64,000 nt of DNA from Ichthyophthirius multifiliis (Eukaryota; Ciliophora; Oligohymenophorea; Hymenostomatida): the NCBI RefSeq assembly GCF_000220395.1, contig NW_004086066.1, positions 21,576 through 85,575 of the forward strand, given 5' to 3'. Each line of letters begins with the position of its first letter. The first letter of the stretch is position 1. Under the pieces are notes generated by a model. That model ran no database searches. It saw only the letters and a list, made by a program, of their open reading frames with translations, and was not told the DNA's origin. The position numbers and the translations under genes were made by a program. Below, piece by piece: positions 49,824 through 63,764 of this stretch.

Positions 49824-50321
49824 ATGTATAGTTTTATAAAAAATATATTTATTATGTTGATTGCATTTACTTATCTTCACAAAGTTTTAAGTAATGAATA
49901 AAATGCTCCTAATATTTTCTAATATACATATTGTTCAGATAAATATCATGTAAGACAAATTTAGTGCAAAAATAAAGATGACTAAGTTTAATATTAAGCA
50001 TGTATTGATGCATCATTTAAATTTAATATTTTTTTTTTTCAAAATTAAGATTGCTTGTTATGGAATAATTTTTATATTAAAAATCCATAAGCAAACGATA
50101 AAATGCCTAAATATTATTACGATTGTATGAAAGTATAGCCAATAACACTCTAAGATAGTTCATCATATTATAATGATTTAATAACTTAATTAAAGTGTGC
50201 AAACTATTGGAATTATATTAACCCTAACTATGTTCCAGATGATCCTCCTTTACCTAATAATAATTTAAAGTTATAATATTTTGCAATATATATTTTTATC
50301 ATAATAACACTATTTATATGA
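49824..50321 (+). CDS. Small secreted Cys-containing protein, family member B
   Basis: Intronless frame of 166 codons (165 residues), ATG 49824 to TGA 50319-50321. A signal peptide (KNIFIMLIAFTYLHKVLS) precedes NEQNAPNIFQYTYCSDKYHV, RQIQCKNKDDQ, QDCLLWNNFYI, MPKYYYDCMK, LITQLKCANYWNYI and VPDDPPLPNN. A hydrophobic C terminus (FAIYIFIIITLFI) ends the protein. The order and spacing match the minus-strand gene at 33618-34127, including N-A-P-x-I-x-Q-Y-T-Y-C, the MP-x-x-Y-Y-x-C-M-K block, TQ-x-KCA, DPPLPNN and the C-terminal membrane or GPI-type signal. The N-terminal half of the middle is the most variable part. Family function is unknown. It converges tail to tail on the giant Cys-rich gene, with 107 bp between stops. 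Confidence 0.86.
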
Positions 50322-50428
50322 TATATATTTTTAATAAAATTTAAATTTTTTATAAATTATTATAAACTTATTATTAATTTAAATTATAATTTGATTATTT
50401 AATATATTAATCTTCAGAATATATATTT

Positions 50429-53400
50429 TCATAATTCAATCTTATCCTAATCTATGATTTAATTTAATTCATTTGATTTACTATATAGTTAAGGACTATT
50501 TTAGGCTTAAATGGTTTTTTGTTCCACTAAGACATTTAGTTCTAAATTGTCTTTATTTTGATAGTCATGTTTTTTATTAGATATATCAGAAGGCTTTATT
50601 TTAATAATATATGGTTCTATTTAAGAAAAAAATAATATATAAATATTATGCTTATAAAATTATATTTGATTTTACTTTATTATGTTGCTGTGAAATTAGT
50701 TTACTATTTATCTCTAATATTTTGACTTTAAGATTAGGTTAAGTTTTATTAAGCAAGCATATTAAAATCATCCAGGTTAATAATATTATTTTGTTATTCG
50801 TTACTAAATCTTTGATCTTCCTTTTCATTCATATCTTATATAAGATTTTAAGATTATTTATTTTGCTCTTGCTATTTATTTTTTAATAATGCGTACCTTG
50901 ACTTTTTTATTCCCTTATCTAAATCTGATTTTCTAAAAACAAAATATCAAAGTAAAATTATAATTATTTTTTTTACGTTTCTTTTTATTATCTTTTTTAA
51001 TTATCTTCTTCAAATAACTTTAACTAGGAATTTTTTTTTTTTAATTCTAACCATTAATGTACTTTTATACTTGCAAAATTCCATAAATGCAAAACTCTTT
51101 TAATAGGTATATATCTAGCAACCTAAAATAATATTAATTTAAAATATAAAGAAAAAATACTTTTTTCTTAAAATAAATTTATAGTTTAGGTATTTTATTT
51201 AGTTTAGGAATAATTTTTTCGGCTTATTTGAAAATTTAATCATCTAATTTTTTAGTATATCCTCTTACAATACATAAAATAATATCAATCAAGAAAATTA
51301 AATTGACAATGACAATAGAAACATAACCAATAATAACAAGATAGTCAATATAATTTTAATATAAAAATACCCCTAATATTATACTTATTGCACATGCTTA
51401 ATTAGAACTTTAATCTAATCTATTATTATCTTTATCAGCATAAGGTTCATAAATAGAACTTAAAATAGTATAAGTAATAACAACCATAAAGCATAAAACT
51501 CCCTTAACTTTAGTATCTGAATCATAAATATTAATAAAAACTATAAGAAGCATTTTTTATAAAATTTTAACCAATTCCCAAAAATATGCATGAGATTGAT
51601 ACTCCATATATAAATATCCAAATTTATACTTAGTCCAAATGTCACTGTAAAGCTATAGATATATAAATAAATATTTTATATATTTAAAAATAAAATAAAA
51701 CCTTTTATTTATATTTATGCAACTTTATAAAAAATAAGAAAGGAATAATAATTATACAAAAAATAAGACAAGGTAAAACAAGCACAAGAATATAATAAAT
51801 ATGTTCATTAGAATAACAAAATAAAGAAACATTAGCCATTATATATTCTTCTTTTGCAATAACTCTACAAGAAGAGGCTGTGATAAAAGCCGAAACAATA
51901 GAGGGTTATAGAGTAATGAACAAAAATATGCAAGTACACCAAATATAACCAGTATTATGCCTAATTTTTTTAACTAAAACACAAACTCCATAACCCAGTA
52001 TAGCTCCAACAATAAAAAACATTGGATTAAGCAATTACCAAATAAGACTGAAATAAGTAATAGGAATATTACCAGCAACTTCTTTAAAAAAACAATCCAT
52101 TGACATGCTCATTTATTTTGATGGATTTCCAACAGTATTAGAAGCACTTTGGAAAAATGACGGAATGGTCAAACCGAAAGTGAAAATAAGAGAAATAATT
52201 TAGAAATAACTTGTCAAAATTTTTATTAAAATTCCAATATTATCTTTAATTCTACTTGATCTTCCTCCAGAAATAAACTTTAGTTTAACAAGAGTATCAA
52301 CACAAATATCTTATTAAACAAGGTTAATTGTACCTTTTACAGATATAAAAGTACTTATAAATGTCCATATAGTCATAATTGCTATTTTCCAATTATTTCC
52401 TGATATTTCTGTACATTTTCCACATGTGTACTCACCACTTATAGCCCACTGGTCATCCCAAATTTCTCCATAAATATCACAAACTTCACAAAGTGCCCCA
52501 ATATGTCCTTCATAACATAATTAAGAGGCTTTACCTCCGATGCAATTTTCTTCTAGATTTTTGCAATTTTCTATTAAATCTGTTGTAATATTTCTTCTCC
52601 AATAGCCTTAAGAAACTACAATTACATTTAATCCAGGGCATTCATCAACACCAATTTTAGGACAACTAAGGCATATTTCAGCATATTAAATAAGTGAATA
52701 TTTATTTGTAGGACACTAATAACAAGATCCATTAGTTTCTACTGTTTCTCCAATAATACATTCTCTCATTTTTACTTAAACAGGAAAAAAATATGATGTA
52801 TCATATTTATCCATGTATTTTTATACACTGTTTTACAAATAAATTGGAATTTTTATAAGTTCTGATGTAAATTTTATTTTTAAAGTATTGGGAGGTCTTA
52901 AATTTAAATTAACTTCGTTAAATATAAAACTATTAGCAGTTTCATCATAATTAACTGAATAAGTTGTCGCTCCTGAAACTTATGCTGTTTCAGGTATTTG
53001 TGTAGTTCCATAATTTAATGAAATAGTGCACTAAGCGCTTTTATTAGCTTTATATAACTAATTATCATCTCCTAAATATTACACAAGTAATTTTTTTGGC
53101 TTGTTTCCACTTGAAAAGTTTTCAATCAAAGGAATATCATTATAAATTAAACCATCATATATGTATTCCTTATTGTCCCAAATGATTTTGAGTTTTCGAG
53201 GATATTCAACATTATTATTACCATAACTACTAGCTTTATTATTTTTGAAAATATTTGATTTAATAGAATTCAAAATATAAGTGGGAGCTATTCCAGTTAA
53301 AAAATATGCACCACCTTGTGAAGCTTTGTTTTATTCAAAAGTAACTCCATCTAGAATAAGAATAGAATTTTAATCATTGTCATTAGCTTAAAAATATACC

Positions 53401-56400
53401 CCTCCTCCAGATTTTTTAGCGACATTTTATTAAAAAACAACTTGACTTAATTTTAAATAGCTATTAATTGATGCAATCGCTCCTCCATTTTATAAAGAAT
53501 TATTTAAAATGAATTAAGAATTAGTTATATATATATTTTTACTAGCCTACCTAGCTAATTACCTATATTACCTTGCTTTTTTAGTATATGTTAGGTCGAA
53601 ATATAGAGTACTATAATTACTAATATTATTTTTGAACTCTGAGTTACTTATACTTATATCACCTAGATATTCTTAAAAATAAAATAGACCTTTTTGGGTT
53701 GACAAAACATCAATACCGGAAACTTTAACTTGAGAGAAGGTTATATTATCGTCATTGTAAGAATAAAAAGTAGCTTCATTTTCGCTACTTTTAGTTTAGA
53801 AACTTTAAAAATTAGATTTAGTACTACAATCTGAACATTCTGAGATATTTGAAATTATAGTCCCTGATAAGTTAATGCTTTTATTTACTAAAATTTAAAA
53901 AAAGGAAAAGTAAATCCTACATAAGAGTCGATAGTAGAACTAGTATCTTTCCATTATGAGAGTTCGCTTAAGCAAATCAAAGTTTAATATTTAATTCCTT
54001 AAAAGGTATTTTATTTAGTTTCAACTGTCGCTTTAGAAATCAAAATATAACAATGATTCTTCCAAGCTTTTTAAAGTTTTTACTCAGGGACACCTGTACT
54101 AGTGTTAATTTTATAAATAAAGTCTTCAATTAAACTTATATTATTACAAATAAACTAATTTGATTAAAAATTAACTGAATGCTTGTCATTTTACATATAA
54201 ACAGAAATTATAGAACCTTAAGGGGAATAAATATTTTAAAAGGTGCAATCAGTAATAGTTATTTCTACATTTTGACTACTTGGATCTATAAAAAATACTC
54301 CTCCTATAGTTCTAGATAATATATTTTCGAATTAACAATTAATAACTTCTAATTTTAATTTTGATTTTGTAGCATCTATATATATTGCTCCTCCTTCTCC
54401 TAAAACTTTATCATTTGAAGATGTTTATAAAGATTTTAATTAACATAAATAAGTTGGATCTGTTAGTGGATTTTTAAATATTTTAACATAACAATCCTAA
54501 ATACATTCAATATATATTCCTCCACCTTAATTTGCTACTGAGTTTGTCATTGTAACATCTTCAAAAGTTATTGTTTCACTTTTTACATTCACAAATCCTC
54601 CCTTTGTTGCTATATTTTCATTTTAATTCTATATATTAGAATCTTTGAAAGTACAATATTATAAATAAAGAGTTGATGATATTATAAAAAGTGTATTTTC
54701 TGTTACTAAGCTATTTGTTGATGTGAAAGTTCCTTTTTTTATATTTATTTTTGATACTATAGAATTTAAGTAAACCCCTGTAGAAGAAGAAAATGTCATT
54801 TTATGAATATTAAATGTTACAAGTGAAGAATTGTCTATTATTATGCCATCTATAGTAATTTCGAAACTATATAAGGATAAAAAAAGCAAAGGAGATACAA
54901 ATACTTCAGGAATCGTAAGGAAAATTAAAGAATTTTTAATGCTAAAATTACTAACTTCAATAATTTATGCATTAGGATTTTTCGTATCTTTAATTTAAGC
55001 ATTACATTCTATATAATAAGCAGATTAATCACTTCCTATATAATTAGAAAGTTTTAAATTATTCAATTAAATTTTTTGTTAACAATAGTAAATTTACAAA
55101 CAAAATCCATTTATATATTTATTAAATTCAGGATTAGTAGCATCTGTATACGTTTTATATATTGAAAATATATTAGAGGTTTCATTTCCACAATCAAAAT
55201 TATCTATTATTAAAGATTTTGGATTATATATCTATATTCCTTATAATAGAAAATTAGAATAAAGTTTGAAACTAGTGATATTTATTTCATTAATTTATTT
55301 AAAATCCATCAATTTCCAATTAGTTTATAAATTAGGTTAAATAGTAAATACATTTTAAACTAAAACTATATTAAAAAAAATATTTAATAAATAATTATTA
55401 TTATTTTATGGTGCTTATAAATCAAATAAACAAACATTTACTTAAATAATATCATCTTTATTTTTAGTTAATTCGCAATTAACCGAAGAAATTTTCACAT
55501 TAGTATATCTATGAGAAATCTAATAAACTTCAGTAATTAAAAGTGAAAAAGGAGGGGTTTTGAAAAGAGTATTTTTTTCAATCAATATAGCATCTGAAGA
55601 TCCGGGAACTTTAACACAATCAAGTCCTTATAAAGATAATAAATTAGTTTAGAATACTGCAGTTTCTACATTAACTGATTTCGCAGAAAACGGAGCACCA
55701 AAAACCCATGTTGATGCTTTAAATCTGACGACATTTTTAACATTTACAATATACGAATCTATCAAAGTCAAATTTATGAAATCAGCAAAGTTTAAATCTA
55801 TTCTTAGAAGTGAGTATGATAGATTTTCCTTCTCAGCAATAAAAGAACTTGTCTCAAAAATTATTTGCTTAAGCTTTATAGTGTTAATTAAAATTGAAGA
55901 TTCAGGATTATTCAAAGAAAAAACAATTATTTAATTAAATACTAAATTTACAAACTCACAGTTGGATAATTAATAAGTCATTTTATTATATTTAGATCCT
56001 TCTACGAAAAAATTTACTTCTTACGGATAATACGTTTATGACAATACAAAATTGGTTAGAGTTAATGCTTATAAATTTTCAGTTATTAATTAAAAGTATG
56101 TGTTTACACTTGTATTTTAATAATCAATATATTAATCCATTAAATTGAGTATATTATTCTATATTTTGCAGTTTATGAATTCTACCGTAATAGGTAATAA
56201 AGCATTCTAAATTACTATTTTAAAAGGAATTTTATCAGCATTATTATCAAAATCAAAAAGAGGAGATATATTAACATTATTAAAGGTAACTTTAGTAAAA
56301 GAATCAAAAATAATTTAGTTCTTTATATAAATTTAAATATTATTATTGCCTATTGAACTTAAATCTTTATCCTTCATGCTTGTAACTATTGCACTTGCTG

Positions 56401-59400
56401 ACAAAAGTGAAGGAATCATCGCTTTTACTTCTGTTAAGAAAGTTAATTAGAAATTTACAGAACATGAGTTTAATACTGATGCTGATTTTTATGTATTAAC
56501 AAAAATTATATTAAAAATTACTTCTTCAACACCTTCTTAGGCATATTTTAAAAATTTATCATCTTTCTCTAACACATCTCTTAAATTAATATTTATATTT
56601 TTTCCCTAATTAGAAAATCTTTTTATTGAAAAAACATTATATCCAGTAAAAGTAGGTGATCCTAATCCATTATTAGTAAAATATGTAGATATATCAATAG
56701 GTTCATAAAGTTAACAATCAAAAAAATAAGGAATAGTAAGTCTTGTTTTATATAATTAATTTAAATGAACTTTTGGTATATATATTTATAACTATTTACT
56801 TTTTAATACATCCGTTAGCACTTGAACATATTACACATTTTTATGTTTCAGAATTGTAATAAACATTTTTTGAGGCATATTAATTTACTTATAATTCGAT
56901 ATCTCCACTAATTTATCTACATTAATTTGCTTTTACCCAATTAGTTTTGTTTTTGAATCTTTAAGAATTATAATAAAATGGATTATCTTATTATTTTTCA
57001 ATATCACTTTTATCAATACAACTTTTTTCGTAATCGGAACACTATAATTTTTATATTAATTTTTTTCAAACAAATATTAATTACATAAACACATCCATAT
57101 GTAGATAAACTTTAAGATGAGCGAACATTCAATCCACTGGTAATTGTTTATGTCATAGTACATTTCTAACATGCTGGATACCCTAATTTCATAGTACATT
57201 CAGCACATGATTAAATACAGTTATAGCAAACACCTTTTTAATTTTTTTCGAAAAAAAATAAAATAAAATTAATATTTTTTATTAAAAAAATATACCTGTC
57301 CATGGATTTTATTTAGCTGGAGGAGGACAAATTTTACACCATGCAGTTTCTTATAAGTCTAGATCATCTGTATATTATTTTTATTAATCTATTTATATTT
57401 ATTTTTTAATTTAAAAAAGGAATTTTCAAAATATTATATTTGTTCGTATTGTTTTTTAATATTTAAGTTTTTTTTTTTAAACTAAATCAACATAAAAAAA
57501 AAAGGCTTAAAAATAGTTTCTTTTTTTTTAATTGAGTATTTTAAAAAAAATTAAAATAAAAAAGCAATATAAACAAGTAATATAAATACTTGAATCAAAT
57601 TAAGGTTATGTTAATATTAAATATTCATCTACAAGAAATCTCCAATTCCATTATGAACATTCACTACAACTTCCTATATTATCACAGCTAGAACATTCTT
57701 TCTTCACATAATCAGCATATCCATTGCTTGTCATTACAAAATTCCCATTTTAACTTTAATAATTTATGCAAGTTAAACATGGAGTATTAATGCTAGATCC
57801 TTAGGCCATATAATACTGCCCACAATTGGTAATCTTATCATCAGATCTAACATTACTTGAACAACTTCCATTCTACATCGCAACCCATCCATCAGTACAA
57901 ATTATACATTTTCCTTAATCAGCAAAAACACAATTACTAATTGTCTAAATTACACCTATATTAGATATAAATTTAATATAATTGTATATTTTTTGTTTGA
58001 TTTACAGTTTCCACTTGAATCTCTTTAATATCCGTTTTAACAAATTCCACAATATTTAGTAACACCTGCAGGTACAGAAGAACTCAATGGAAAATCTTTT
58101 ATAGCAAAGTTAAAAACACTGAGTGTATAAAACCAATTATTTTTATTTGAATCATCAAGTTTTCCATATACACATAATTTGCAATGAGGTATATCACAAG
58201 TTTCACATTATCCATTATAGTTTATAAAGTTACTAGGTCCACCTAAACATGATCTACATCTTAAATTATAGTTTTATTATTCAGTAACATCTGAAATTAC
58301 CCGAGGATTTAGTGTATGTATTTCATTTCCTTAATCAACTCTACTATAATCACAACGCTGACAGTTTATAGGGCAATCAACACAGCTTTTCAAATCCAAA
58401 CTTGGAATCATCATAACTTCAAACCTTACACGAGATGCATTTTATCCTTAAATTCTATTAATTTTTATATTTTATCTTTTAATTAAAAGTTTATAATAAA
58501 TTACTATATTGTTTCTGTCTTTTAACAATATTTACATCTAAGCGAAATTGTTCCGTTATTTACTATTTATTAAAATGCACGCGGATCGCTTGAATAGTTT
58601 TTACCAAGATCATCACCATAAAAACATTTACTACAATTAGTTATAACATCACTGCACTAAATACAATATTATTCTTTATTTAAAGCATATCCATCTTCAC
58701 AAACAACACACATTAATTAATTATTCATTGAAATACATCTTAAATAAATAATTTATTCATTTAAAAAAAAAAATATTTATAATGTTTTTTATTATAATAA
58801 TAGATTAAAAATAATTTTTTTAATTTCAAAATATTTTTTAAATTTAAATTAGTTGATTAAAAAATAAATAAATTGATTTTAATAAAAATATTTTTAAAAT
58901 AATAATCTTTTATTTATTTACTTTTTACATCCTGACTATGTGCACTTGGTACATTTTTTTTTTTCTTAGTCAAAATAAAATCCTGATTAGCAAATTATAG
59001 CTTATTATATATTTTCATTAGAAACACCTTAAACTATATTACAATCTTTAACAGAAATTTCGCCTCCACAAAAGTCTTTACATCCATCACATATTTAAGT
59101 TTTATAAACTCCATCAGATAAAACTATATAAAATAATTTTTCATTTTTTAATTAGTTTTTCATAAAGATATCTTCATCTGTAATTATAGCTGGATTTCCA
59201 GGCTTAATGTATTAGTAACTACAAATTCGTTTATTTGTCCTAAATTATCAAATCCAATAATATATTAATTTAAAAATATTTATATATATTTAAAAAGACC
59301 ATTTATGAGGATTATCTACACAATCAGCACATGGAATAAAATTAAAGCTCGCTACATTAAAAGCTTCGCCGCTAGTTTTATAAGATGGACTTTTTTATAT

Positions 59401-59766
59401 ATATATATATTTGTTTTAAATAATTTTTATTTGTATTTTTGATTAAAAATTATAATTAGTTGTTTAAGTATTTACCATTCTACACATACATATTAGTCTT
59501 TTTTAATTCCCTCGTCTTTATCAAACTCTACAGGAACTTTATATAGAAAGTAACCTAATTAGCATCTTTAGCAAGATTAAGAATCATCACATTTTGTGCA
59601 ATTTGGGATAGAACATGACAATGGAATTTCTATAATTCTTTTAGATAATAATAATAAAAAAATTAAATAATTATTATTTTAGTATTAACTCTGAAACTGA
59701 AAAAAAAAAAAATTGCTTTAACTAAATTATTAGCATTAAAATATTTAAGAAATATTTTGTTTCCAT
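50429..59766 (-). CDS. Giant Cys-rich, Pmp-like beta-helix, multi-pass membrane protein
   Basis: Very large predicted surface protein, on the order of 2,900 residues with many introns. The N terminus METKYFLNILMLIIQLKQFF looks like a signal peptide. From 59.6 to 56.8 kb there are furin/GFR-type Cys repeats (CSIPNCTKCDDSQSCQRCQL, DGCKDFCGGEISVKDC, CSECSQWNWR, WCKICPPPAKQNPW). From about 56.7 to 52.9 kb there is a beta-helix-like region with repeated GG-aliphatic turns (NGGAIASI, GEGGAIYIDA, QGGGIYIE, SGGGVYF, QGGAYFLTG) and FxxN (SNIFKNN), reminiscent of chlamydial Pmp repeats. A second Cys module follows: CPGLNVIVVSQGYWRRN, CIGGKASQLCYEGHIGALCE. Then come many membrane helices (about 52.4-51.2 kb) and a charged cytosolic tail ending at TGA 50429-50431. 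Ciliates carry families of this layout; ligand and role are unknown. Internal exon borders are only partly resolved. Confidence 0.82.
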
Positions 59767-61622
59767 TTTTTTAGTTTTTATTTTAAAATCAATTAAATAT
59801 TTGAATTTATTCAACTATTAAAAAATATTTATAAAATACACTCTATTTATTTTTTATTTTATATGAAAAAAATATAAAAACTTTTAAAATCTTCAAAACT
59901 CACATCTTTTATTATTTGAAATAAATATATATAAATTCAAAATCTTATTATAATTTTTTTTTTTTCTAAAAAAAATATATATTTATAAACAGTAAGTTCT
60001 CATTAATTAAGGTTAACTTTTATTAAGAAAAATAAACACTTTTTAGATAAATTAGCAATTAAAATTTTTGTTTAAAAAAGTACTCAAAAGATGAGACTTT
60101 AATTACATAGTTTGTGGAATCTTATAATAAAAAATGTGTAATAGATATTTTAAATATTTCAATTATTATGACATATATATTTCTAATTTTTGCTTTTATT
60201 TTTTTCACTTAATTCAAATATTTATAAATTATTTATTTTTCTTAAAAAATGTTTAAAATTATAAGAAATTAATAAAAGATTGGGATTTTAATTTTAAATT
60301 GATATTTTAAAAACATTATTGAATTCTAAAAACATATATTTATTTCAATAATAGCACTTATTTTAAATTAAGATAAAATAATTAAGTATAAAATTAAAAA
60401 TATAGAAATGGCTCTGATAAATATAAATATCTAAATCATTAATAATTTTTGCCATCAGAATTTATACAATATGAAAAAAAAAAAATAGTTAGATATATTT
60501 ACTATTAAATAAAACTATCCATTAAATATCATAATTAAGATAAATTATTAAATTGATATATTAATTATTAAATTCTATTTTAATATATTATTTTCTTTTT
60601 ATATTACAAATTTAATATTTTTAAATAGAAGCTTTTACTTAACTTTATTAATAAGATAATAAATTTTTTGAAAAAAAAATTGAGAATAAGTAAAATCTTA
60701 ATAAATAAGGATTTAAATTAAGTTATTCTTTTTTATTTAAAATAAAATTATTTTTTTTTTTAAAAAAAACAAGAAGATTTATAGAATATTTTCATTATAT
60801 TAAAAAAATAATAACGTATAAAATAATAAATTAATAAGAAATAGCTAATAATATTATGAAATAAATAATTAGATATTATTTTAATATTTATTTATCAAAA
60901 CAAAATATTTATTCAGCTTTTTTAATTTAGTTATTATTATTAAGACAATATATTAAAATAAAGATAAGTATAATAAATAAAAAATTATAAAAAATAAAAA
61001 TAAAAATAAAAAGTTATAATTTATAGCATGAAACGAATAAGATATTATCATATATTATGTATAAATTAAAATAAATTAAAAAATTAATTCTAGAAAAAGA
61101 AAAAAAAAATTGTAAGTTATATAAAAATATAATTATTTATAAATAAATAATAAAAAATTATAAATAAAAAATTAGTAATTAAATATATTAATAAAATAAA
61201 TAAAAAATAAAAAAAAATATATAAATTATTAATTTTTTATATATATTAAAAAAATAAAATATAATTAAAAATTATAAAAATACTTAAATTAAAAATTTTA
61301 AAATAATTATAAAATTATTATATATTTTATGAGATAAAAAAATGAAATTTTTTAAAAAAATATTTATATATAATATATTAATTTATTTATAATATAAAAT
61401 ATTATTTATTTATTTATAAAATTATAATATAATTTATTTATTTTTATATTCTTTTATTTATTTATTTATTTATTTATTTAATATTTATTTATTTATTTAT
61501 TTAAATTTTTTTTATTTACATTTTTATTATTGATTATTAATTAATTTATTATTTATTAATAAAATATAATATAATTATCTTTGCATTTTTTATTTTTTTA
61601 TTATTATTTTAATTTATTTTTT
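59767..61622. promoter_or_regulatory. Long divergent AT-rich intergenic region
   Basis: About 1.86 kb between divergent starts. It is extremely A/T-rich and includes a (TTTA)n block near 61441-61503. No gene, transposon end or conserved site was recognised. Confidence 0.5.
61441..61503. repeat. (TTTA)n tetranucleotide tract
   Basis: Two adjacent runs of TATTTATTTATTT separated by a short non-repeat piece, about 120 bp upstream of the ATG at 61623. Simple sequence. Confidence 0.85.
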
Positions 61623-63764
61623 ATGTCTTATTTAAAAAATTAATTATTTCCTTCTTAAATCAGCGACTCCCATTAAATTATTTTTGGTGGTTATAGAATG
61701 CTTACTACTAAAGATATTTAAGGTTCATTTGATTTTTTATTAATAATTTTATATATTTTAAATATAGGAGCTTAACCTAAAAAATTTTTTAAACATATTT
61801 GGGGTCATAATTCTTAAAATCAATATACCTAATTAAATTCTATAAATCCTTTTTAGTAAGAAAATAAAAAATATACAAATTTTTAAAAATTATTTATATT
61901 TTAGATCTTCAATTAAAAGTCCAATATTAGGCGATAGTGTTTAGCCTTTAAATAGGGCTATGTAAAATTCTCATTTGTTACTGTTTAGAGATTAATTGAA
62001 ATCTGATATCAAAAACTCAAATACAATAAATTAAAACAAAGATTTATTATAGTAAAAATATTATTTTTCAGTAAATTAAACAGATCATTTTCCTTAAAAT
62101 TATAGTAAAAGTATTAACGAATTAGGATAAAAACAAAGCATTAATTAAGGTAAATATTTGTATTAAAAATAATATGAAAGAAGAGGTGAGCCCATAAGTT
62201 AGTTAAAAGAATAAAATATATTCAACTTATATTTAGGGTTTTTATTAATATTATTATTTTTATAAAAATATAAAATAGGAATAATACTTAATCTAAAAAA
62301 GAACTAAAAAATAATACAATTTAATAAAGTGTTTATGAAAAAGGTAAGTAAGAATAATTAACAAACTATGATTTAAAAAATAATCATGAATAAAGTTAAC
62401 CAAATAATATTAATTAATACTAGTCTTTAAGATCTCCTGGTATTTTTATTCCGTAAATAAAATAATCATATATTATAAATTCTTAATAAACATAATTTAG
62501 AAATTAAAGTAAATTAATTATATATTCTATAAAGAACAATTTTACTTTTTATAAAAAGAATATGATACTTAATAATAATATATATTGCCTAAGAAATAAT
62601 AAAATATTCCATATTCATAATTAGATTATATTCAGCATTAAAAAAATATACAAACTTAAAATGTTAATAATTAATAAAATTATGATCAATAAAAGTAGGA
62701 TTTAAATTAAAATAAATTGATGAGCTAAAATATTTAAGAATAATTGCAAAAAAATATAAAAGAATATGAATAAAGCATTTAATAAATTTAAGATTAAACA
62801 ACTAATTAATAATAATAAATATTAAACCTAATATAATAGGAAGAGTATTAAATATAACCATCATTTTTGTAATAGTAACATTTATAATAATAATAAGTTT
62901 AAATTTCAAATAATTAAAATATTGAAGAAAATTAAACTAATTAAAAAATAAAAATAAGCTCATTGTAAAATCTAAATTAAAAATCAATTAATAACCAATT
63001 TTAATCAAATAATAATATTAAAAATAGGATTTAAACTCAAAATCAAAATAATAGTTTACCCTAAAGGCCTTATATAAAAACAAGTTAATAATTTTAAAGA
63101 TAATATTCACAATAAAGTTTAAATAATTAAAGATATAACAAAAGCTTTTTTTAAGATAAAGCTAAAATTATCCTAAACATTCCTGAAACTTCTAATAGTG
63201 AATATGGATTTTATTGCTAAACAAATTGTTAATAACCAGGTAAATTATAATTTATTAATATAATATTATTTTTAAAAAATAGAAAAAGTTTTATATTAAT
63301 CTAAAAGAGATAATTTTTTAAGAGACCACTTATAAAAAAGATGCCAATCTGCAGAAAATTCAAATAATATATAACTTTTTTAATCTAATAAAAAGGCTTT
63401 TTATCCAAAAAATTAGAATTATATTAATAATTTTTTTAGAAGCCTCAGATTGATTCTAATAATAAAGATAGAAATATAGAATTGATTAAACAAATAAATA
63501 ATTAGGCATATTAAAATCAGTAATTTACAAGAAGTATAGATATAAAATCTAATTTAGCTGGAAAGTTTAATGAATATAATGAATTTAATAGATAATTCAA
63601 GTATTTTATAATATTTTTTAATATGTTAAATCATTTTTTATATTAATTAAATTATAAAAAGTTCTAATTATTTAAATAATATATCTTTATTAAATAGTAG
63701 TTATCCTTATAAATAATTTGGAGTTAAGGCTTTAAGAAATTTAAGTAATATATAAATGTATTGA
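61623..63764 (+). CDS. Hypothetical Q/N-rich protein
   Basis: Unrecognised. ATG 61623 begins MSYLKNQLFPSQISDSHQII, then FGGYRMLTTKDIQGAQPKKF. A series of small GT-AG introns (for example 45 nt at about 61721-61765 and 49 nt at about 61856-61904) links exons reading IWGHNSQNQ, SSIKSPILGDSVQPLNRAMQ, NSHLLLFRDQLKSDIK, SLRSPGIFIPQIKQSYIINS, IPETSNSEYGFYCQTNCQQP, RDNFLRDHLQKRCQSAENSN and, at the end, FGVKALRNLSNIQMY with TGA 63762-63764. The first 80 residues and the last third have normal complexity. The middle (62.6-63.1 kb) is a Gln/Asn/Lys-rich linker. No membrane segment was seen. Not every exon junction could be phased, so the exact protein is provisional. Confidence 0.6.

Noticed and set aside
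57600-59766. Separate small Cys-rich gene upstream of the giant membrane protein
   Set aside because: A GT-AG intron of about 230 nt joins both parts in phase with a continuous Cys-module pattern, so one gene is preferred; kept as an alternative in findings.
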